The notes: generated from the sequence alone by a model not told the origin. Positions 10,547-20,058 are shown, counted from the first letter of the stretch. The stretch is DNA of 64,000 bases from Mangrovibacter phragmitis (GCF_001655675.1 NZ_LYRP01000022.1:434001-498000); one strand, 5' to 3'. Made by a program: numbers and translations.

Positions 10547-10909
10547 ATGGACTATGAATTTATGCGGGATGTTACTGGCGTGGTAAAAGTGCGTATGTCA
10601 ATGGGGCATGAGGCAATCGGTCACTGGTTTAACGAAGAAGTGAAAGAGAACCTGGTGTTGCTTGATGAGGTAGAGCAGGCTGCGCGCACAGTAAAAGGGA
10701 GTGAGCGCCACTGGCAACGGACCGGGCATGAATACACGTTGTGGCTGGATGGCGAAGAAGTGATGGTACGGGCCAACCAACTGGACTTTTCGGGCGATGA
10801 AATCGAAGAAGGGATGAGTTACTACGACGAAGAAAGTCTGGCGATGTGTGGTGTTGAGGATTTCTTACAGGTTGTCGCCGCGTATAAACGCTTTTTAGCG
10901 GGAAAATAA
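10547..10909 (+). CDS. yacL: UPF0231 family protein YacL
   Basis: This small acidic cytosolic protein of 120 residues has no known function and closely matches E. coli YacL ([22 protein letters not shown]). It has no signal peptide or membrane segment. As in E. coli it follows acnB as a separate unit, with an AGAGAGGAA-type ribosome binding site before the ATG. In E. coli its downstream neighbour is speD; here a remnant mur locus has been left in between. Confidence 0.92.
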   Translation: MDYEFMRDVTGVVKVRMSMGHEAIGHWFNEEVKENLVLLDEVEQAARTVKGSERHWQRTGHEYTLWLDGEEVMVRANQLDFSGDEIEEGMSYYDEESLAMCGVEDFLQVVAAYKRFLAGK

Positions 10910-10989
10910 GCCGTTAGCCCCCAGTTAGCTTAGCTTGGCGAAATATGCGGGATGCGCATGGTTTTTTTCAGAAATGGGGGCCAGTGCTG

Positions 10990-11082
10990 TCAGGTTAATC
11001 TCTCAACCAGATTGCGGCTTTGCTCAATCATTTTCATTCCTTCGCTTTTGTTACGCTGGAGCATGCCCATAAACAACCACTG
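10990..11082 (-). pseudogene. murR: 3' remnant of a murR-like RpiR-family regulator
   Basis: Reading the minus strand from about 11082 to the TGA at 10990-10992 gives a peptide starting LFMGMLQRNKSEGMKM and ending in NLVERLT-stop. From memory it lines up without gaps with the C-terminus of E. coli MurR (LFVGLVQ...SSELTQRLK), including G, Q, N, E, MI, S, L and RL, and ends at the same point. Upstream of about 11082 the similarity stops, because the DNA becomes the antisense of a murQ fragment. The N-terminal DNA-binding domain and most of the sugar-isomerase-like domain are gone, so this is a dead fragment. The match to MurR rather than another RpiR regulator is supported by the murQ and murP neighbours. 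Confidence 0.75.
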
Positions 11083-11198
11083 TAAAATGGTCATTGTCAT
11101 GGTATTGGGCAAGTTGAGCGCGCAACAGGCCAGACAGCTGCTTAACGATACCAGCTGAATCTATTCGCAACGCTTTAGCCAATATGGAGGTCTGGTAA
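11080..11198 (+). pseudogene. murQ: 3' remnant of a murQ-like MurNAc-6-phosphate etherase, frameshifted
   Basis: From 11081 the plus strand encodes CKMVIVMVLGKLSAQQARQL, matching the tail of E. coli MurQ ([20 protein letters not shown]). The frame hits TGA at 11156-11158. One base further on, another frame reads [14 protein letters not shown] and stops at a TAA (11196-11198) that overlaps the murP ATG as TAATG. This suggests an ancestral translationally coupled murQ-murP pair with a later single-base frameshift. The catalytic SIS domain, about 90 per cent of the gene, is missing, so no etherase can be made from this copy. Confidence 0.8.
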
Positions 11199-12643
11199 TG
11201 GCTAAGATGACGGAACAATTCATCGCTACAATCCTGGAACTGGTGGGCAATAAAGATAATATCCAGAACTGTGGGCATTGCATGACCCGCCTGCGCCTGA
11301 CGCTCGTTAACGATCAACTTATCAAACACAGTAAACTTAAAGTGCTGGATGGCGTCTTGGGCGTGATTAACTCCGACGGCCAACTGCAAATTATTCTTGG
11401 CCCCGGCAAAGCGCAGAGTGCCGCCGAGATGATGAACAGAATGCTGTCCAGTGGCAGCGATTCCGCTTCTGCCGCTCTGCAGAGCGTTAGCTCTGTTGCA
11501 AGCGACACGAAACAAAAAATGAAAGCAAAGCAAAATAGTGTGGTACATCAGTTCCTCGCAAGGTTTGCCACTATCTTTACTCCACTGATCCCGGGCTTTA
11601 TCGCCGCCGGGATTTTGTTGGGCTTTGCGACCTTAATCGAACAACTTCTGCTGGTGGATGCTACGGTAAAAAATGCGACCATCGTGCATATCGTTGGTTA
11701 CATGAAAATCTTCGGCAAGGGCCTGTTCACCTTTCTGCCGATCCTGATTGGGTATAACGCGCAGAAAGCGTTTGGCGGTTCGGGGGTCAACGGGGCGATC
11801 ATTGCGTCTTTGTTTCTGCTGGGTTACAACCCGGAAGCGACAGTGGGTTATTTCTCCGGTATCGATAGCTTCTTCGGCATGGGGATAGACCCACGCGGCA
11901 ATATTGTCGGCGTGCTGATTGCCGCGATTCTGGGGGCGTGGATCGAACGGCAAATCCGCAAGATTGTCCCGGATAACCTGGATATGATAGTCACTTCTCT
12001 ACTGACACTGCTTATCACTGGTATGCTGACCTTTACGCTGATTATGCCGTTTGGCGGCGAGCTGTTTAAAGGTATGTCCTGGCTGTTCCTGCATCTGAAC
12101 GGTAACCCATTTGGCAGCGCGGTACTGGCTGGCCTGTTCCTGATAGCAGTGGTCTTTGGTGTACATCAGGGTTTTATCCCGGTTTATTTCGCGCTGATGG
12201 ATGCGCAGGGTTTCAACTCCTTATTCCCGATTCTGGCTATGGCCGGTGGCGGGCAGGTTGGCGCGGCATTAGCGTTGTACTTCCGGGCGGGGAAAGATTC
12301 CGTAACGCGTAATCAGGTGAAGGGGGCGATTATCCCCGGTCTGCTGGGCGTGGGTGAACCGCTGATCTATGCTGTGACGCTACCCCGTGTTAAACCGTTT
12401 GTGACTGCCTGTCTTGGTGGTGCCTGCGGCGGCTTTTTTATTGGCATGGTTGCCTGGCTGGGATTGCCAATTGGTCTGAATACCGTGTTCGGTCCATCAG
12501 GTTTGGTTTCGTTGCCGCTGATGACATCCAGCCTGGGTATTTATGCGGGAATGGGCGTTTACGCAGCGGGTATATTAATCTCCTATGCATGCGGTTTTAT
12601 CCTCACATGGTTCTTTGGTTATAAAGACGTTGATCTGACTTGA
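11198..12643 (+). CDS. murP: MurP-like PTS permease EIIBC, probably for N-acetylmuramic acid
   Basis: This full-length 481-residue glucose-superfamily PTS permease has an N-terminal EIIB domain (about 1-90, phosphorylatable Cys28 in CGHCMTRLR), a polar linker and a membrane EIIC domain (about 115-475) with roughly ten hydrophobic segments and the substrate-loop motif GVGEPLIY. E. coli MurP (474 residues) matches throughout, for example [20 protein letters not shown]. The family imports MurNAc as MurNAc-6-phosphate, borrowing EIIA-Glc (Crr). GGAGG lies 7 nt before the ATG. The adjacent murQ and murR are deleted remnants and no promoter is evident, so expression and use are uncertain. No frame disruption is visible. 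Confidence 0.88.
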   Translation: MAKMTEQFIATILELVGNKDNIQNCGHCMTRLRLTLVNDQLIKHSKLKVLDGVLGVINSDGQLQIILGPGKAQSAAEMMNRMLSSGSDSASAALQSVSSVASDTKQKMKAKQNSVVHQFLARFATIFTPLIPGFIAAGILLGFATLIEQLLLVDATVKNATIVHIVGYMKIFGKGLFTFLPILIGYNAQKAFGGSGVNGAIIASLFLLGYNPEATVGYFSGIDSFFGMGIDPRGNIVGVLIAAILGAWIERQIRKIVPDNLDMIVTSLLTLLITGMLTFTLIMPFGGELFKGMSWLFLHLNGNPFGSAVLAGLFLIAVVFGVHQGFIPVYFALMDAQGFNSLFPILAMAGGGQVGAALALYFRAGKDSVTRNQVKGAIIPGLLGVGEPLIYAVTLPRVKPFVTACLGGACGGFFIGMVAWLGLPIGLNTVFGPSGLVSLPLMTSSLGIYAGMGVYAAGILISYACGFILTWFFGYKDVDLT

Positions 12644-12800
12644 GAACGAGGGCAGTGGCTGACAACTGCTCAGGCTGTGCACGATAGAAAGTGATACGGA
12701 TAGTGATACGGCAGAAAAACTGGTCGTGTTTCTGTCAGGTTTATCCGGATAAAAAATAAGCCATCCAGAAAGGTAATGTTTGGGTTATCCTGGCTCAGAG

Positions 12801-12835
12801 AAAAAATTTAAAGCCCTGCATATAGCAAGGCTTTA
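12801..12835 (-). terminator. Intrinsic terminator after speD
   Basis: AAAGCCCTGC and GCAAGGCTTT pair with one mismatch around ATATA. On the minus strand the stem is followed by TTTAAATTTTTT, so it ends the speE-speD transcript. The 200-bp gap to murP shows nothing else beyond a 10-bp direct repeat (AGTGATACGG at 12690 and 12702). Confidence 0.8.
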
Positions 12836-12846
12836 ACCTGTTACCT

Positions 12847-13641
12847 TTACATTGCCGGAATATTGCGCCCGTAATAAATTTCGCGCATCTCTTTCCATAA
12901 CAGATCTGTTATCACTTTACGTTCTGCGGCGGTTAAATCTTCTGGCCGGGTATGGAACATATAGTGTTTCAGATCGAATTCTTTCAACAGCATCTTGGTG
13001 TGAAAGATATTCTCCTGGTAAACATTCACATCCACCATATCGTACAGCGACTTCATATCTTCAGACATAAAATTCTGAATAGAATTTATCTCATGGTCGA
13101 TGAAGTGTTTCATGCCGTTAATATCCCGGGTAAAGCCCCTGACGCGGTAGTCAATGGTGACGATATCGGATTCTAACTGGTGGATAAGGTAATTCAGTGC
13201 CTTCAGGGGAGAAATAACACCACAAGTAGAGACTTCAATATCTGCACGGAAAGTACATAAATCCCCTTCGGGATGGCTTTCCGGATAAGTGTGCACGCAA
13301 ATGTGGCTTTTATCCAGGTGAGCAACGACGGCTTCAGGCAGTGGCCCTGGATTTTCAGATTTATCAATGTGTAGTGGGTCAATGGGTTCTTCACTGACCA
13401 GAATTGTCACGCTGGCACCCTGCGGTTCATAATCCTGGCGGGCAACATTCAGAATATTAGCGCCAATAATTGAACAGGTTTCGCTCAGAATCTCTGTCAA
13501 ACGGTTGGCGTTATACAACTCATCAATATAAGCAATATAGCCATCACGCTCAGCGGGTGTCTTGGCATAACAAATATCGTAGATACAAAAACTCAGGCTT
13601 TTAGTGAGATTATTAAAGCCATGTAGTTTCAGCTTTTTCAA
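12847..13641 (-). CDS. speD: S-adenosylmethionine decarboxylase proenzyme
   Basis: It makes decarboxylated SAM, the aminopropyl donor for spermidine. The 264-residue proenzyme self-cleaves to generate a pyruvoyl group from Ser112 in [15 protein letters not shown], which is intact. Length and sequence match E. coli SpeD. The start is a TTG at 13641 preceded by a strong GGAGGTG, as I recall for E. coli; no ATG lies near. It is the second gene of the speE-speD operon, 14 bp after speE. Confidence 0.96.
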   Translation of the reverse strand: MKKLKLHGFNNLTKSLSFCIYDICYAKTPAERDGYIAYIDELYNANRLTEILSETCSIIGANILNVARQDYEPQGASVTILVSEEPIDPLHIDKSENPGPLPEAVVAHLDKSHICVHTYPESHPEGDLCTFRADIEVSTCGVISPLKALNYLIHQLESDIVTIDYRVRGFTRDINGMKHFIDHEINSIQNFMSEDMKSLYDMVDVNVYQENIFHTKMLLKEFDLKHYMFHTRPEDLTAAERKVITDLLWKEMREIYYGRNIPAM

Positions 13642-13655
13642 TTTCGCTCACCTCC

Positions 13656-14522
13656 TCAGGAATCGGGGCCGGAAAGGGCGTTAAGTAAATACTGGGGCAG
13701 GGCAAACGCCGCAGTGTGAATTGCCGGGTTGTAATAGCGACAAGTCAGGCTGGCCTGGCGGAAACGCGACTGAATGATTTCGGTACGCAGATGGCGCAGA
13801 GCCGTATTGTCAGTCGCCCAGGCAAATGTCATTACGCCACCGTAATAGGTGGGGATAGCGGCCTGGTAAAAGCTGACATCACCAAAGTAATGGCTCAGTT
13901 TGCGGTGGCTGCCGATAGCTTCATCCTGTTGCAGGAAGCAAACACCATTTTGGGCGACAAAAATACCCCCAGGCGTGAGACAACGTTTACACCCTTCGTA
14001 GAACGCGGAAGTAAACAGGCTTTCTCCGGGGCCAATCGGGTCAGTACAGTCAGAAATAATAACGTCAAACGTTTGCGTGGTTTGGTTAACAAAATTCACG
14101 CCATCGTCAATGACCAGCTTAAAGCGTGGGTCGTCATAGGCACCGGCGTTATGGTGTGGCAGATACTGGCGGCAAAAAGACACTACGCCCGCATCAATTT
14201 CCACCATTGTAATGGTTTCAACATTTTTATGGCGGCAAACTTCACGTAACATCGCGCCATCACCACCACCGATAATCAGCACATGTTTTGCCTGGCCATG
14301 GGCCAGCAAAGGGACATGAGTCATCATTTCGTGGTAAATGAACTCATCGCGTTCAGTCGTTTGTACCACGCCATCCAGCGCCATTACGCGCCCAAATGCG
14401 CTATTTTCAAAGATAATCAGATCCTGGTGATCTGTCTTTTCATGGTACAGCACATTATCAACAGCAAAGTACTGACCAAATTGATCGTGTAGCGTTTCAT
14501 GCCACTGGCGATTTTCAGCCAT
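13656..14522 (-). CDS. speE: Spermidine synthase
   Basis: It transfers the aminopropyl group from decarboxylated SAM to putrescine, giving spermidine and methylthioadenosine; the latter is cleaved by MtnN, also in this window. The 288 residues (as E. coli SpeE) carry the Rossmann-like motif [18 protein letters not shown], and the catalytic [22 protein letters not shown] lies before the ATG. It is first in the operon with speD. Confidence 0.97.
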   Translation of the reverse strand: MAENRQWHETLHDQFGQYFAVDNVLYHEKTDHQDLIIFENSAFGRVMALDGVVQTTERDEFIYHEMMTHVPLLAHGQAKHVLIIGGGDGAMLREVCRHKNVETITMVEIDAGVVSFCRQYLPHHNAGAYDDPRFKLVIDDGVNFVNQTTQTFDVIISDCTDPIGPGESLFTSAFYEGCKRCLTPGGIFVAQNGVCFLQQDEAIGSHRKLSHYFGDVSFYQAAIPTYYGGVMTFAWATDNTALRHLRTEIIQSRFRQASLTCRYYNPAIHTAAFALPQYLLNALSGPDS

Positions 14523-14579
14523 GTGTTGGCACCTCCTTCATTAACACCCGGATAAAATGGGCGCAACATCATAACGAAC

Positions 14580-14603
14580 AATGACCGCGCATGCACGGTC
14601 ATT
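14580..14603 (-). terminator. Hairpin after yacC, probable weak terminator
   Basis: AATGACCG and CGGTCATT pair perfectly across an 8-nt loop, between yacC and the speE ribosome binding site. Only a broken T-tract follows on the minus strand, so termination strength is uncertain. Confidence 0.5.
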
Positions 14604-14629
14604 ATTTCAACAAAGGGGCCAGAGGTGGG

Positions 14630-14977
14630 CTATTTTACGTAGGCCAGCAGGCTCAGTGAGTCACGGGCCAACGATTTGCATTTTTTAGCGGTGGGAATCG
14701 CAATACCACTTAAATCGCGGTAACTCTCTTCCCCCATTTTTTTCATATTAAAACTGTCGTAATTACTCAGGTCCCACTGATTTTGCTGTGCAAAGAAAAT
14801 CAGAGCGTGGCGAATTTGGTCATTAGGTAAATCCTGATAACCGCAATCATTTTTTAAGTATACAAATACAGCTGTTAAATCAGCCATATCTTCGGCTTCT
14901 GCTTCATTCAATGCCTGACTGGCGGAGGAGAAAGCTAACAAACATCCCAGGATGGTTATTTTAACAAACGTCTTCAT
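14630..14977 (-). CDS. yacC: Secreted PulS/OutS-like protein YacC
   Basis: From 14977 this is a 115-residue protein with a clear Sec signal peptide (MKTFVKITILGCLLAFSSA, cleaved after SQA) and a small mature domain with two cysteines. The length and the LSLLAYVK C-terminus match E. coli YacC. YacC is distantly related to type II secretion pilotins of the PulS/OutS family, but lacks the lipobox and has no assigned role. An upstream in-frame start would add 13 residues and spoil the signal peptide. Confidence 0.9.
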   Translation of the reverse strand: MKTFVKITILGCLLAFSSASQALNEAEAEDMADLTAVFVYLKNDCGYQDLPNDQIRHALIFFAQQNQWDLSNYDSFNMKKMGEESYRDLSGIAIPTAKKCKSLARDSLSLLAYVK

Positions 14978-15058
14978 TGCTCTGACCACGTGATTGCGGA
15001 AATAAAACGTTAGCATATTTACAGTATTCGGGAAGTGATTTCTTGTGTTTAACGCAGA

Positions 15059-15089
15059 TTGACCTTCCTGTTAGGTCAGGGTTTAGACT
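15059..15089 (+). promoter_or_regulatory. CueR-type cueO promoter with 19-bp spacer
   Basis: TTGACC at 15059-15064 and TAGACT at 15084-15089 are separated by 19 bp, the over-long spacing typical of MerR-family activated promoters. The spacer region includes a left half ACCTTCC as in known CueR sites and a GACCT/AGGTC dyad (15061-15065 and 15073-15077). CueR with bound Cu(I) would twist this promoter into an active form. Confidence 0.7.
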
Positions 15090-15125
15090 GCGCTCATTAT
15101 GTCATCACCTGCAATGGAGAAAAGA

Positions 15126-16739
15126 ATGCGACGTCGTGAGTTTATTAAGTATTCAGCTGCTTTGGGCGCACTGAGCGTAATACCCACCTGGGCCAGAATG
15201 CCTGTCCTTTCTGAGCGCCCGGCATTGCCGGTACCAGACCTGCTCCAGGCGGATATCCACGGTAAAATTCGCTTACGGATTCAGGCCGGGAAAACACTTT
15301 TTAATGGGAAGCAGGTCACAACCTGGGGATATAACGGCAATCTTTTGGGACCGGCGCTGGCACTGAATAAAGGGACTGAGGTAACAGTGGAAATGCATAA
15401 TGCACTTTCACAACCCACGACTGTGCACTGGCATGGGCTGGCAATTCCTGGCAGTGTGGATGGCGGCCCGCAAGGGATTATCGCACCAGGGGAAACCCGA
15501 ACGGTGACTTTCACGCCTGACCAGGCTGCATCCACTTGTTGGTTTCATCCCCATTACCATAAACATACAGGCCAGCAGGTCGCGATGGGGCTGGCCGGAT
15601 TAGTGCTGATTGATGATGCTGCACAGGGAGCATTGCGACTACCGAAGCAGTGGGGGATTGATGATGTACCACTGATTATTCAGGACAAGCGTTTTACTAC
15701 TGCCGGAGAAATAGATTATCAGCTGGATATGATGACAGCGGCGGTCGGCTGGTTTGGCGATACATTATTGTGTAATGGTGCCGAATACCCGCAACATGCG
15801 CCACCACGAGGCTGGTTACGGCTGCGTTTACTGAATGGCTGTAATGCGCGTTCGTTGACAATTGCCGCCAGTGATAATCGCCCTTTCTACGTGATAGCCA
15901 GCGATGGCGGGTTATTACCTGAACCTGTCAAAACCACTTCCCTGCCGCTATTAATGGGAGAGCGCTTTGAAATCATGGTGGATACCAGTGATGGCACCCC
16001 TTTTGACCTGGTCACTCTCCCGGTCACTCAAATGGGCATGACATTACCGCCCTTTGATAAGCCCTGCCCGGTCGTTGGTATTCGCCCACTGCGTATTCCG
16101 GCATCGGGGGATTTACCCGATACACTGGTGGCATTACCTGCACTACCTGCCCTTGAAGGGCTGACTCAGCGTGTGTTGACATTGAGTATGGACCCACGGT
16201 TAGACAGCCAGGGCATGCAGGCTTTGAAAGACAAATATGGTCAGCAGGCCATGGGCCGTGGGAACATGGCAGGCATGAACATGCATCATGCCAGTGATAT
16301 GAACAGCATGCAGGGGATGTCTGGCATGCAAGGAATGCCACAAACCCATCATATGAGTAATTCAGCAATGGGGCAGGAGGCATTTGATCTCTATACCGCC
16401 AACCGTATTAATGGTAAAGCTTTCGATATGCATCACCCGGCGTTTCATGTCCCACAAGGGCGATATGAACGCTGGGTTATCTCCGGGGAAGGCGACATGA
16501 TGCTGCATCCTTTCCATATTCACGGCATGCAATTCCGGATATTAACTGAAAATGGCCAGCCACCTGCTGAGCATCGCCGGGGATGGAAGGACACTGTTCG
16601 GGTAGAAGGCAGGCGCAGCGAAGTACTGGTGCGCTTTGATTATGTCGCCAGTGCGGAACATGCTTACATGGCACATTGCCACCTGTTAGAACACGAAGAT
16701 ACGGGCATGATGCTGGGCTTTACTGTCGGCGAGGTTTAA
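15126..16739 (+). CDS. cueO: Periplasmic multicopper oxidase CueO
   Basis: It oxidises Cu(I) to less toxic Cu(II) in the periplasm. A twin-arginine signal ([11 protein letters not shown]) leads three cupredoxin domains. Copper-site motifs WHGL, HPHYHKH, HPFHIHG and [13 protein letters not shown] are all present. A methionine/histidine-rich insert lies at about residues 376-418, as in E. coli CueO, where it binds substrate Cu(I). The start at 15126 (537 residues) matches the E. coli N-terminus and has GGAGA 5 nt upstream; the two upstream in-frame ATGs would bury the Tat motif. A 19-bp-spacer promoter precedes it. Confidence 0.95.
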   Translation: MRRREFIKYSAALGALSVIPTWARMPVLSERPALPVPDLLQADIHGKIRLRIQAGKTLFNGKQVTTWGYNGNLLGPALALNKGTEVTVEMHNALSQPTTVHWHGLAIPGSVDGGPQGIIAPGETRTVTFTPDQAASTCWFHPHYHKHTGQQVAMGLAGLVLIDDAAQGALRLPKQWGIDDVPLIIQDKRFTTAGEIDYQLDMMTAAVGWFGDTLLCNGAEYPQHAPPRGWLRLRLLNGCNARSLTIAASDNRPFYVIASDGGLLPEPVKTTSLPLLMGERFEIMVDTSDGTPFDLVTLPVTQMGMTLPPFDKPCPVVGIRPLRIPASGDLPDTLVALPALPALEGLTQRVLTLSMDPRLDSQGMQALKDKYGQQAMGRGNMAGMNMHHASDMNSMQGMSGMQGMPQTHHMSNSAMGQEAFDLYTANRINGKAFDMHHPAFHVPQGRYERWVISGEGDMMLHPFHIHGMQFRILTENGQPPAEHRRGWKDTVRVEGRRSEVLVRFDYVASAEHAYMAHCHLLEHEDTGMMLGFTVGEV

Positions 16740-16763
16740 GCAACCCGAGAACAGTTGTTATTG

Positions 16764-16803
16764 AAAAGAGCCGGTCACTCTTTTGAGGCGACCGGCTCTT
16801 TTA
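16764..16803. terminator. Bidirectional terminator between cueO and gcd
   Basis: AAAAGAGCCGGTC (16764-16776) and GACCGGCTCTTTT (16790-16802) form a perfect 13-bp inverted repeat with A-tract and T-tract flanks, serving both convergent genes. Confidence 0.93.
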
Positions 16804-16859
16804 TTGGTTACGGAATGATATTCCGCCTTAATTCTGCATGTTATCAGTCATACAGCAGG

Positions 16860-19244
16860 TTATTTCTGGTCTGGCAGTGCCCAGGCAATAATATAATCCC
16901 CCAGTTTGGTGCCAAACGAACCATGTCCGCCTGCGGCTATCAGAACATACTGCTTACCATTGACTTCATATGTCATTGGTGTTGCCTGGCCACCTGCTGG
17001 CAGACGTGCTTCCCAGAGTTTTTTCCCGTTACTCATGTTGTAAGCACGCAGGTAGTTATCTGCGGTTGCACCGATGAACAGAACATTGCCTGCTGTTGAA
17101 ATGGGTGCACCGAGCATCGGCATGCCCATCCGGAAAGGTAGCGGAACAGGTGAACTGTCACGCACGGTACCAATACGTTTCTTCCACACAACCTGGTTGG
17201 TTTTCAGATCCAGAGCGGAAATATAACCCCAGGCCGGTTGTTTACACGGCAGACCAAACGGCGATAAGAAAGCGTTCAGCGTGACGCCATAAGGTACGCC
17301 GTACTGGGGCTGAATACCGGATTCAGTGCCTGAACCTTTGGCATCTTTCGGCGGCTCCATTGGGTTACCCGGGCCACGTGGAACCAGGCGGGAGACGAAA
17401 GGCAACGCCATTGGGTTAGCAATCGCCACCTGGCGTTGCGGATCAATGGAGATACCTCCCCATTCAAACATGCCAAGGTTACCCGGGAAGACCAGCGTAC
17501 CTTGCTCTGATGGTGGAGTGAAAATGCCATCATAACGCAGACGGTGGAACATTACGCGGCAGACTAACTGGTCATACATTGTCGCGCCCCACATGTCCGC
17601 ACCTGTCAGTTTTTTGGCCGGGCGGAAAGTCAGGTCAGAGAACGGCTGAGTGGGGGAAACATGATCACCTTTAGCTGCACCCTGAGGAACCGGTTTTTCC
17701 GGTGCCGGCACAATAGGTTTACCCGTACGGCGGTCGAGCACAAAGATATTACCGGTTTTCGCAGGAGCATAAATTGCCGGAATGGTATTGCCATTTTTAT
17801 CTTTGATATCAGCCAGTGTCGGCTGGGCTGGCATGTCCATATCCCACAGGTCGTGGTGAACAGTTTGATATGACCAGGCAAGCTTACCGGTCGATGCATT
17901 CAACGCGACGATGCTGCTGGCATAACGCTCCTGCTCAGGCGTACGGTTACCACCCCAGATATCCGGCGTGGTGACACCCATCGGCAAATAGACCAGGTCC
18001 AGTTTGGCATCGTAAGAGGCCGGAGCCCAGGAGTTAGGTGAATTCAGCGTAAAGTGATGTTCATCTGCCGGAATAGCATTCGGGTCTTTGGCACCCGGGT
18101 CAAATGCCCAAACCAGTTTCCCGGTATTTACATCAAAACCACGAATTACGCCGGACGGTTCACGGGTTGAGAAGTTGTCGGTTACAGCGCCCGCAATCAC
18201 AATCACTTTGTCAGTAACAACGGGTGGCGAAGTGGGTTCGTACATACCCGGCGTGGTAACCGGCATGTTAGTTTGCAGGTTCAGCACACCTTTGTTGGCG
18301 AAGGTTTCGCACAACTTACCAGTGTCTGCATTCAGGGCAAACAGCCGCCCGTCATTCACAGGCAGAAGGATGCGGTGCGGGCAGTCGGCAACCACATCTG
18401 CTGGTGCGTTCTCCGGGGTTGCCTCATGGTAAGACACACCACGACAGGTCACATGCTGGAATGACGGGTCGGTTTTCAGTTGTGGGTCAAACGACCATTT
18501 CTCTTTCCCTGTTGCGGCATCCAGTGCAAACAGGCGCTGATGCGGAGTACACAGATAAAGCGTGTCACGAATTTTAATCGGGGTAACTTCATCAGTGATT
18601 TCTACCGGATCACTGGCTGTTTTCAGGTCACCAGTCCGGAAGCGCCAGGCTTCTTTTAACTGATTAACATTGGTGTCGTTAATTTGTTTGAGAGGGGAGT
18701 AACGCTGCCCTTCCTGAGTACGCCCATAAGCAGGCCAGTCCCCGTCAGCCACTGTGCTGGTTTGCTGTGTGGCGGAAGTGGTGTCATTGCTCAGCGTACC
18801 ATTGATTTCTTGCGGGTCGTTGAAAATCGCCCATCCAAGAATAATGCCGCTTACCACCAGGCTGACGCCCAAAGTGGGAACAGCCAGTGACGAAGGTGTG
18901 GCAAGGCGACGCCAGATGAAAGGCAAAATTAACCAGATGCCGAAGAACACCAGAATATCGCAGCGTGGTGTCAGTGCCCAGAAATCGAAACCCACTTCCC
19001 AGACAGACCATATCATGGTGCAAAGTAAGAATGCCCCGTACAACACAAGAGCGGAGCGCTTGCCACGCCATACCAGTGCTGCGGTGAGTAACATTACGAT
19101 ACCCGCAATGGGGTAGTACCAGGAGCCGCCAATGGCGACGAGCCAAATCCCGCCAATCAACAAATACAACCCTGTTAATAATGCAAACAGTGCCGTAATG
19201 ATGACGAGCCAACGTGACTGCGTAGCTTCTTTATTTACAGACAT
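16860..19244 (-). CDS. gcd: Membrane-bound PQQ-dependent glucose dehydrogenase
   Basis: It oxidises glucose to gluconolactone on the periplasmic face and passes electrons to ubiquinone. Five hydrophobic segments fill the first 140 residues (GWLxxIGGSWYYPIAG, DILVFFGIWLILPF), followed by an eight-bladed quinoprotein propeller (for example GDWPAYGRTQEGQRYSPL, WSYQTVHHDLWDMD, PAGGQATPMTY). The 794 residues from 19244 match E. coli Gcd (796). The upstream in-frame start at 19292 would add 16 unconserved residues. Activity requires PQQ; no pqq genes are in the window. A CRP-like site lies about 50-70 bp upstream. Confidence 0.96.
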   Translation of the reverse strand: MSVNKEATQSRWLVIITALFALLTGLYLLIGGIWLVAIGGSWYYPIAGIVMLLTAALVWRGKRSALVLYGAFLLCTMIWSVWEVGFDFWALTPRCDILVFFGIWLILPFIWRRLATPSSLAVPTLGVSLVVSGIILGWAIFNDPQEINGTLSNDTTSATQQTSTVADGDWPAYGRTQEGQRYSPLKQINDTNVNQLKEAWRFRTGDLKTASDPVEITDEVTPIKIRDTLYLCTPHQRLFALDAATGKEKWSFDPQLKTDPSFQHVTCRGVSYHEATPENAPADVVADCPHRILLPVNDGRLFALNADTGKLCETFANKGVLNLQTNMPVTTPGMYEPTSPPVVTDKVIVIAGAVTDNFSTREPSGVIRGFDVNTGKLVWAFDPGAKDPNAIPADEHHFTLNSPNSWAPASYDAKLDLVYLPMGVTTPDIWGGNRTPEQERYASSIVALNASTGKLAWSYQTVHHDLWDMDMPAQPTLADIKDKNGNTIPAIYAPAKTGNIFVLDRRTGKPIVPAPEKPVPQGAAKGDHVSPTQPFSDLTFRPAKKLTGADMWGATMYDQLVCRVMFHRLRYDGIFTPPSEQGTLVFPGNLGMFEWGGISIDPQRQVAIANPMALPFVSRLVPRGPGNPMEPPKDAKGSGTESGIQPQYGVPYGVTLNAFLSPFGLPCKQPAWGYISALDLKTNQVVWKKRIGTVRDSSPVPLPFRMGMPMLGAPISTAGNVLFIGATADNYLRAYNMSNGKKLWEARLPAGGQATPMTYEVNGKQYVLIAAGGHGSFGTKLGDYIIAWALPDQK

Positions 19245-19290
19245 AAACACTCTTTTAATAATTAAGACGTATTTAATTATAGTCATTAAC

Positions 19291-19312
19291 AAATGTGATA
19301 TGCATCACAAAA
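19291..19312. promoter_or_regulatory. CRP binding site between gcd and hpt
   Basis: TGTGATATGCATCACA matches the CRP core TGTGA-N6-TCACA exactly, and the flanking AAA and AAAA improve the fit. It lies about 50 bp before the gcd start and 130 bp before hpt. cAMP-CRP control of gcd has been described in E. coli, so gcd is the likelier target. Confidence 0.8.
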
Positions 19313-19437
19313 TTTGCTTTTTGATCCGGCTGAGCGTTAAACAGCGTTTGCTGTTATACTTCCCCGGCAAATTCATGATGCTGGCTGAGAAGTGACTGGC
19401 ATTTAATGATTTATATTTAAATCATATGGTTATAGAA

Positions 19438-19974
19438 ATGAAACATACTGTTGAAGTGATGATTCCGGCGGCGGAAATCAAGGCGCGAATTGAAGCGTTA
19501 GGGCGTCAGATCACTGAGCATTACCGTGGTCGGGGTAATGAAATGGTGCTGGTTGGGTTGTTGCGCGGGTCATTTATGTTTATGGCTGACCTGTGCCGTG
19601 AAGTTCATGTTCCGCATGAAGTCGACTTTATGACTGCCTCCAGTTACGGCAGCGGCATGTCCAGTACGCGTGATGTCAAAATTCTCAAAGACCTGGATGA
19701 AGATATCCGCGGTAAAGATATTTTGATTGTGGAAGACATTATCGACTCGGGTAATACCCTCAGTAAAGTACGTGAAATATTGAGCCTGCGTGAGCCAAAA
19801 TCGCTGGCTATTTGTACTTTGCTGGACAAACCATCACGCCGCGAAGTGAACGTGAATGTGGAGTATGTCGGTTTTTCTATTCCGGATGAGTTCGTGGTGG
19901 GCTACGGCATTGACTACGCGCAAAATTACCGCCACTTGCCATATATTGGTAAAGTCACTTTGCTGGATGAGTGA
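19438..19974 (+). CDS. hpt: Hypoxanthine phosphoribosyltransferase
   Basis: This purine salvage enzyme converts hypoxanthine (and guanine weakly) plus PRPP to IMP or GMP. The PRPP-binding motif [12 protein letters not shown] is intact. Starting at 19438 gives [10 protein letters not shown] and 178 residues as in E. coli. An upstream in-frame ATG at 19426 is possible, and neither start has a strong ribosome binding site. It is divergent from gcd and convergent with can. Confidence 0.95.
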   Translation: MKHTVEVMIPAAEIKARIEALGRQITEHYRGRGNEMVLVGLLRGSFMFMADLCREVHVPHEVDFMTASSYGSGMSSTRDVKILKDLDEDIRGKDILIVEDIIDSGNTLSKVREILSLREPKSLAICTLLDKPSRREVNVNVEYVGFSIPDEFVVGYGIDYAQNYRHLPYIGKVTLLDE

Positions 19975-20030
19975 TACTAACGGCGTTTACATAATTCAGG
20001 CTTAGCATCGCTGTGTTTAGCACAAATAGG

Positions 20031-20054
20031 AAAGGGGCGAATCACGCCCCTTTT
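20031..20054. terminator. Bidirectional terminator between hpt and can
   Basis: AAAGGGGCG and CGCCCCTTTT form a stem around a 5-nt loop, with A- and T-rich flanks for the two convergent genes. Confidence 0.88.
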
Positions 20055-20058
20055 GCTA

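Noticed and set aside
10952-11080. The upstream part of the open frame that contains the murQ remnant
   Set aside because: Residues before the conserved CKMVIVMVL do not resemble MurQ; this stretch is antisense to the murR remnant and only extends the frame by chance.
11051-11548. A 165-codon minus-strand open frame spanning the murQ remnant and the start of murP
   Set aside because: It is antisense to the murP EIIB domain and to the murQ tail. The only MurR-like residues lie in a different minus-strand frame near 10990-11082.
12690-12711. Direct repeat AGTGATACGG, two copies 12 bp apart
   Set aside because: Only two short copies with no spacer pattern or neighbouring cas genes; not a CRISPR and not a recognisable operator array.
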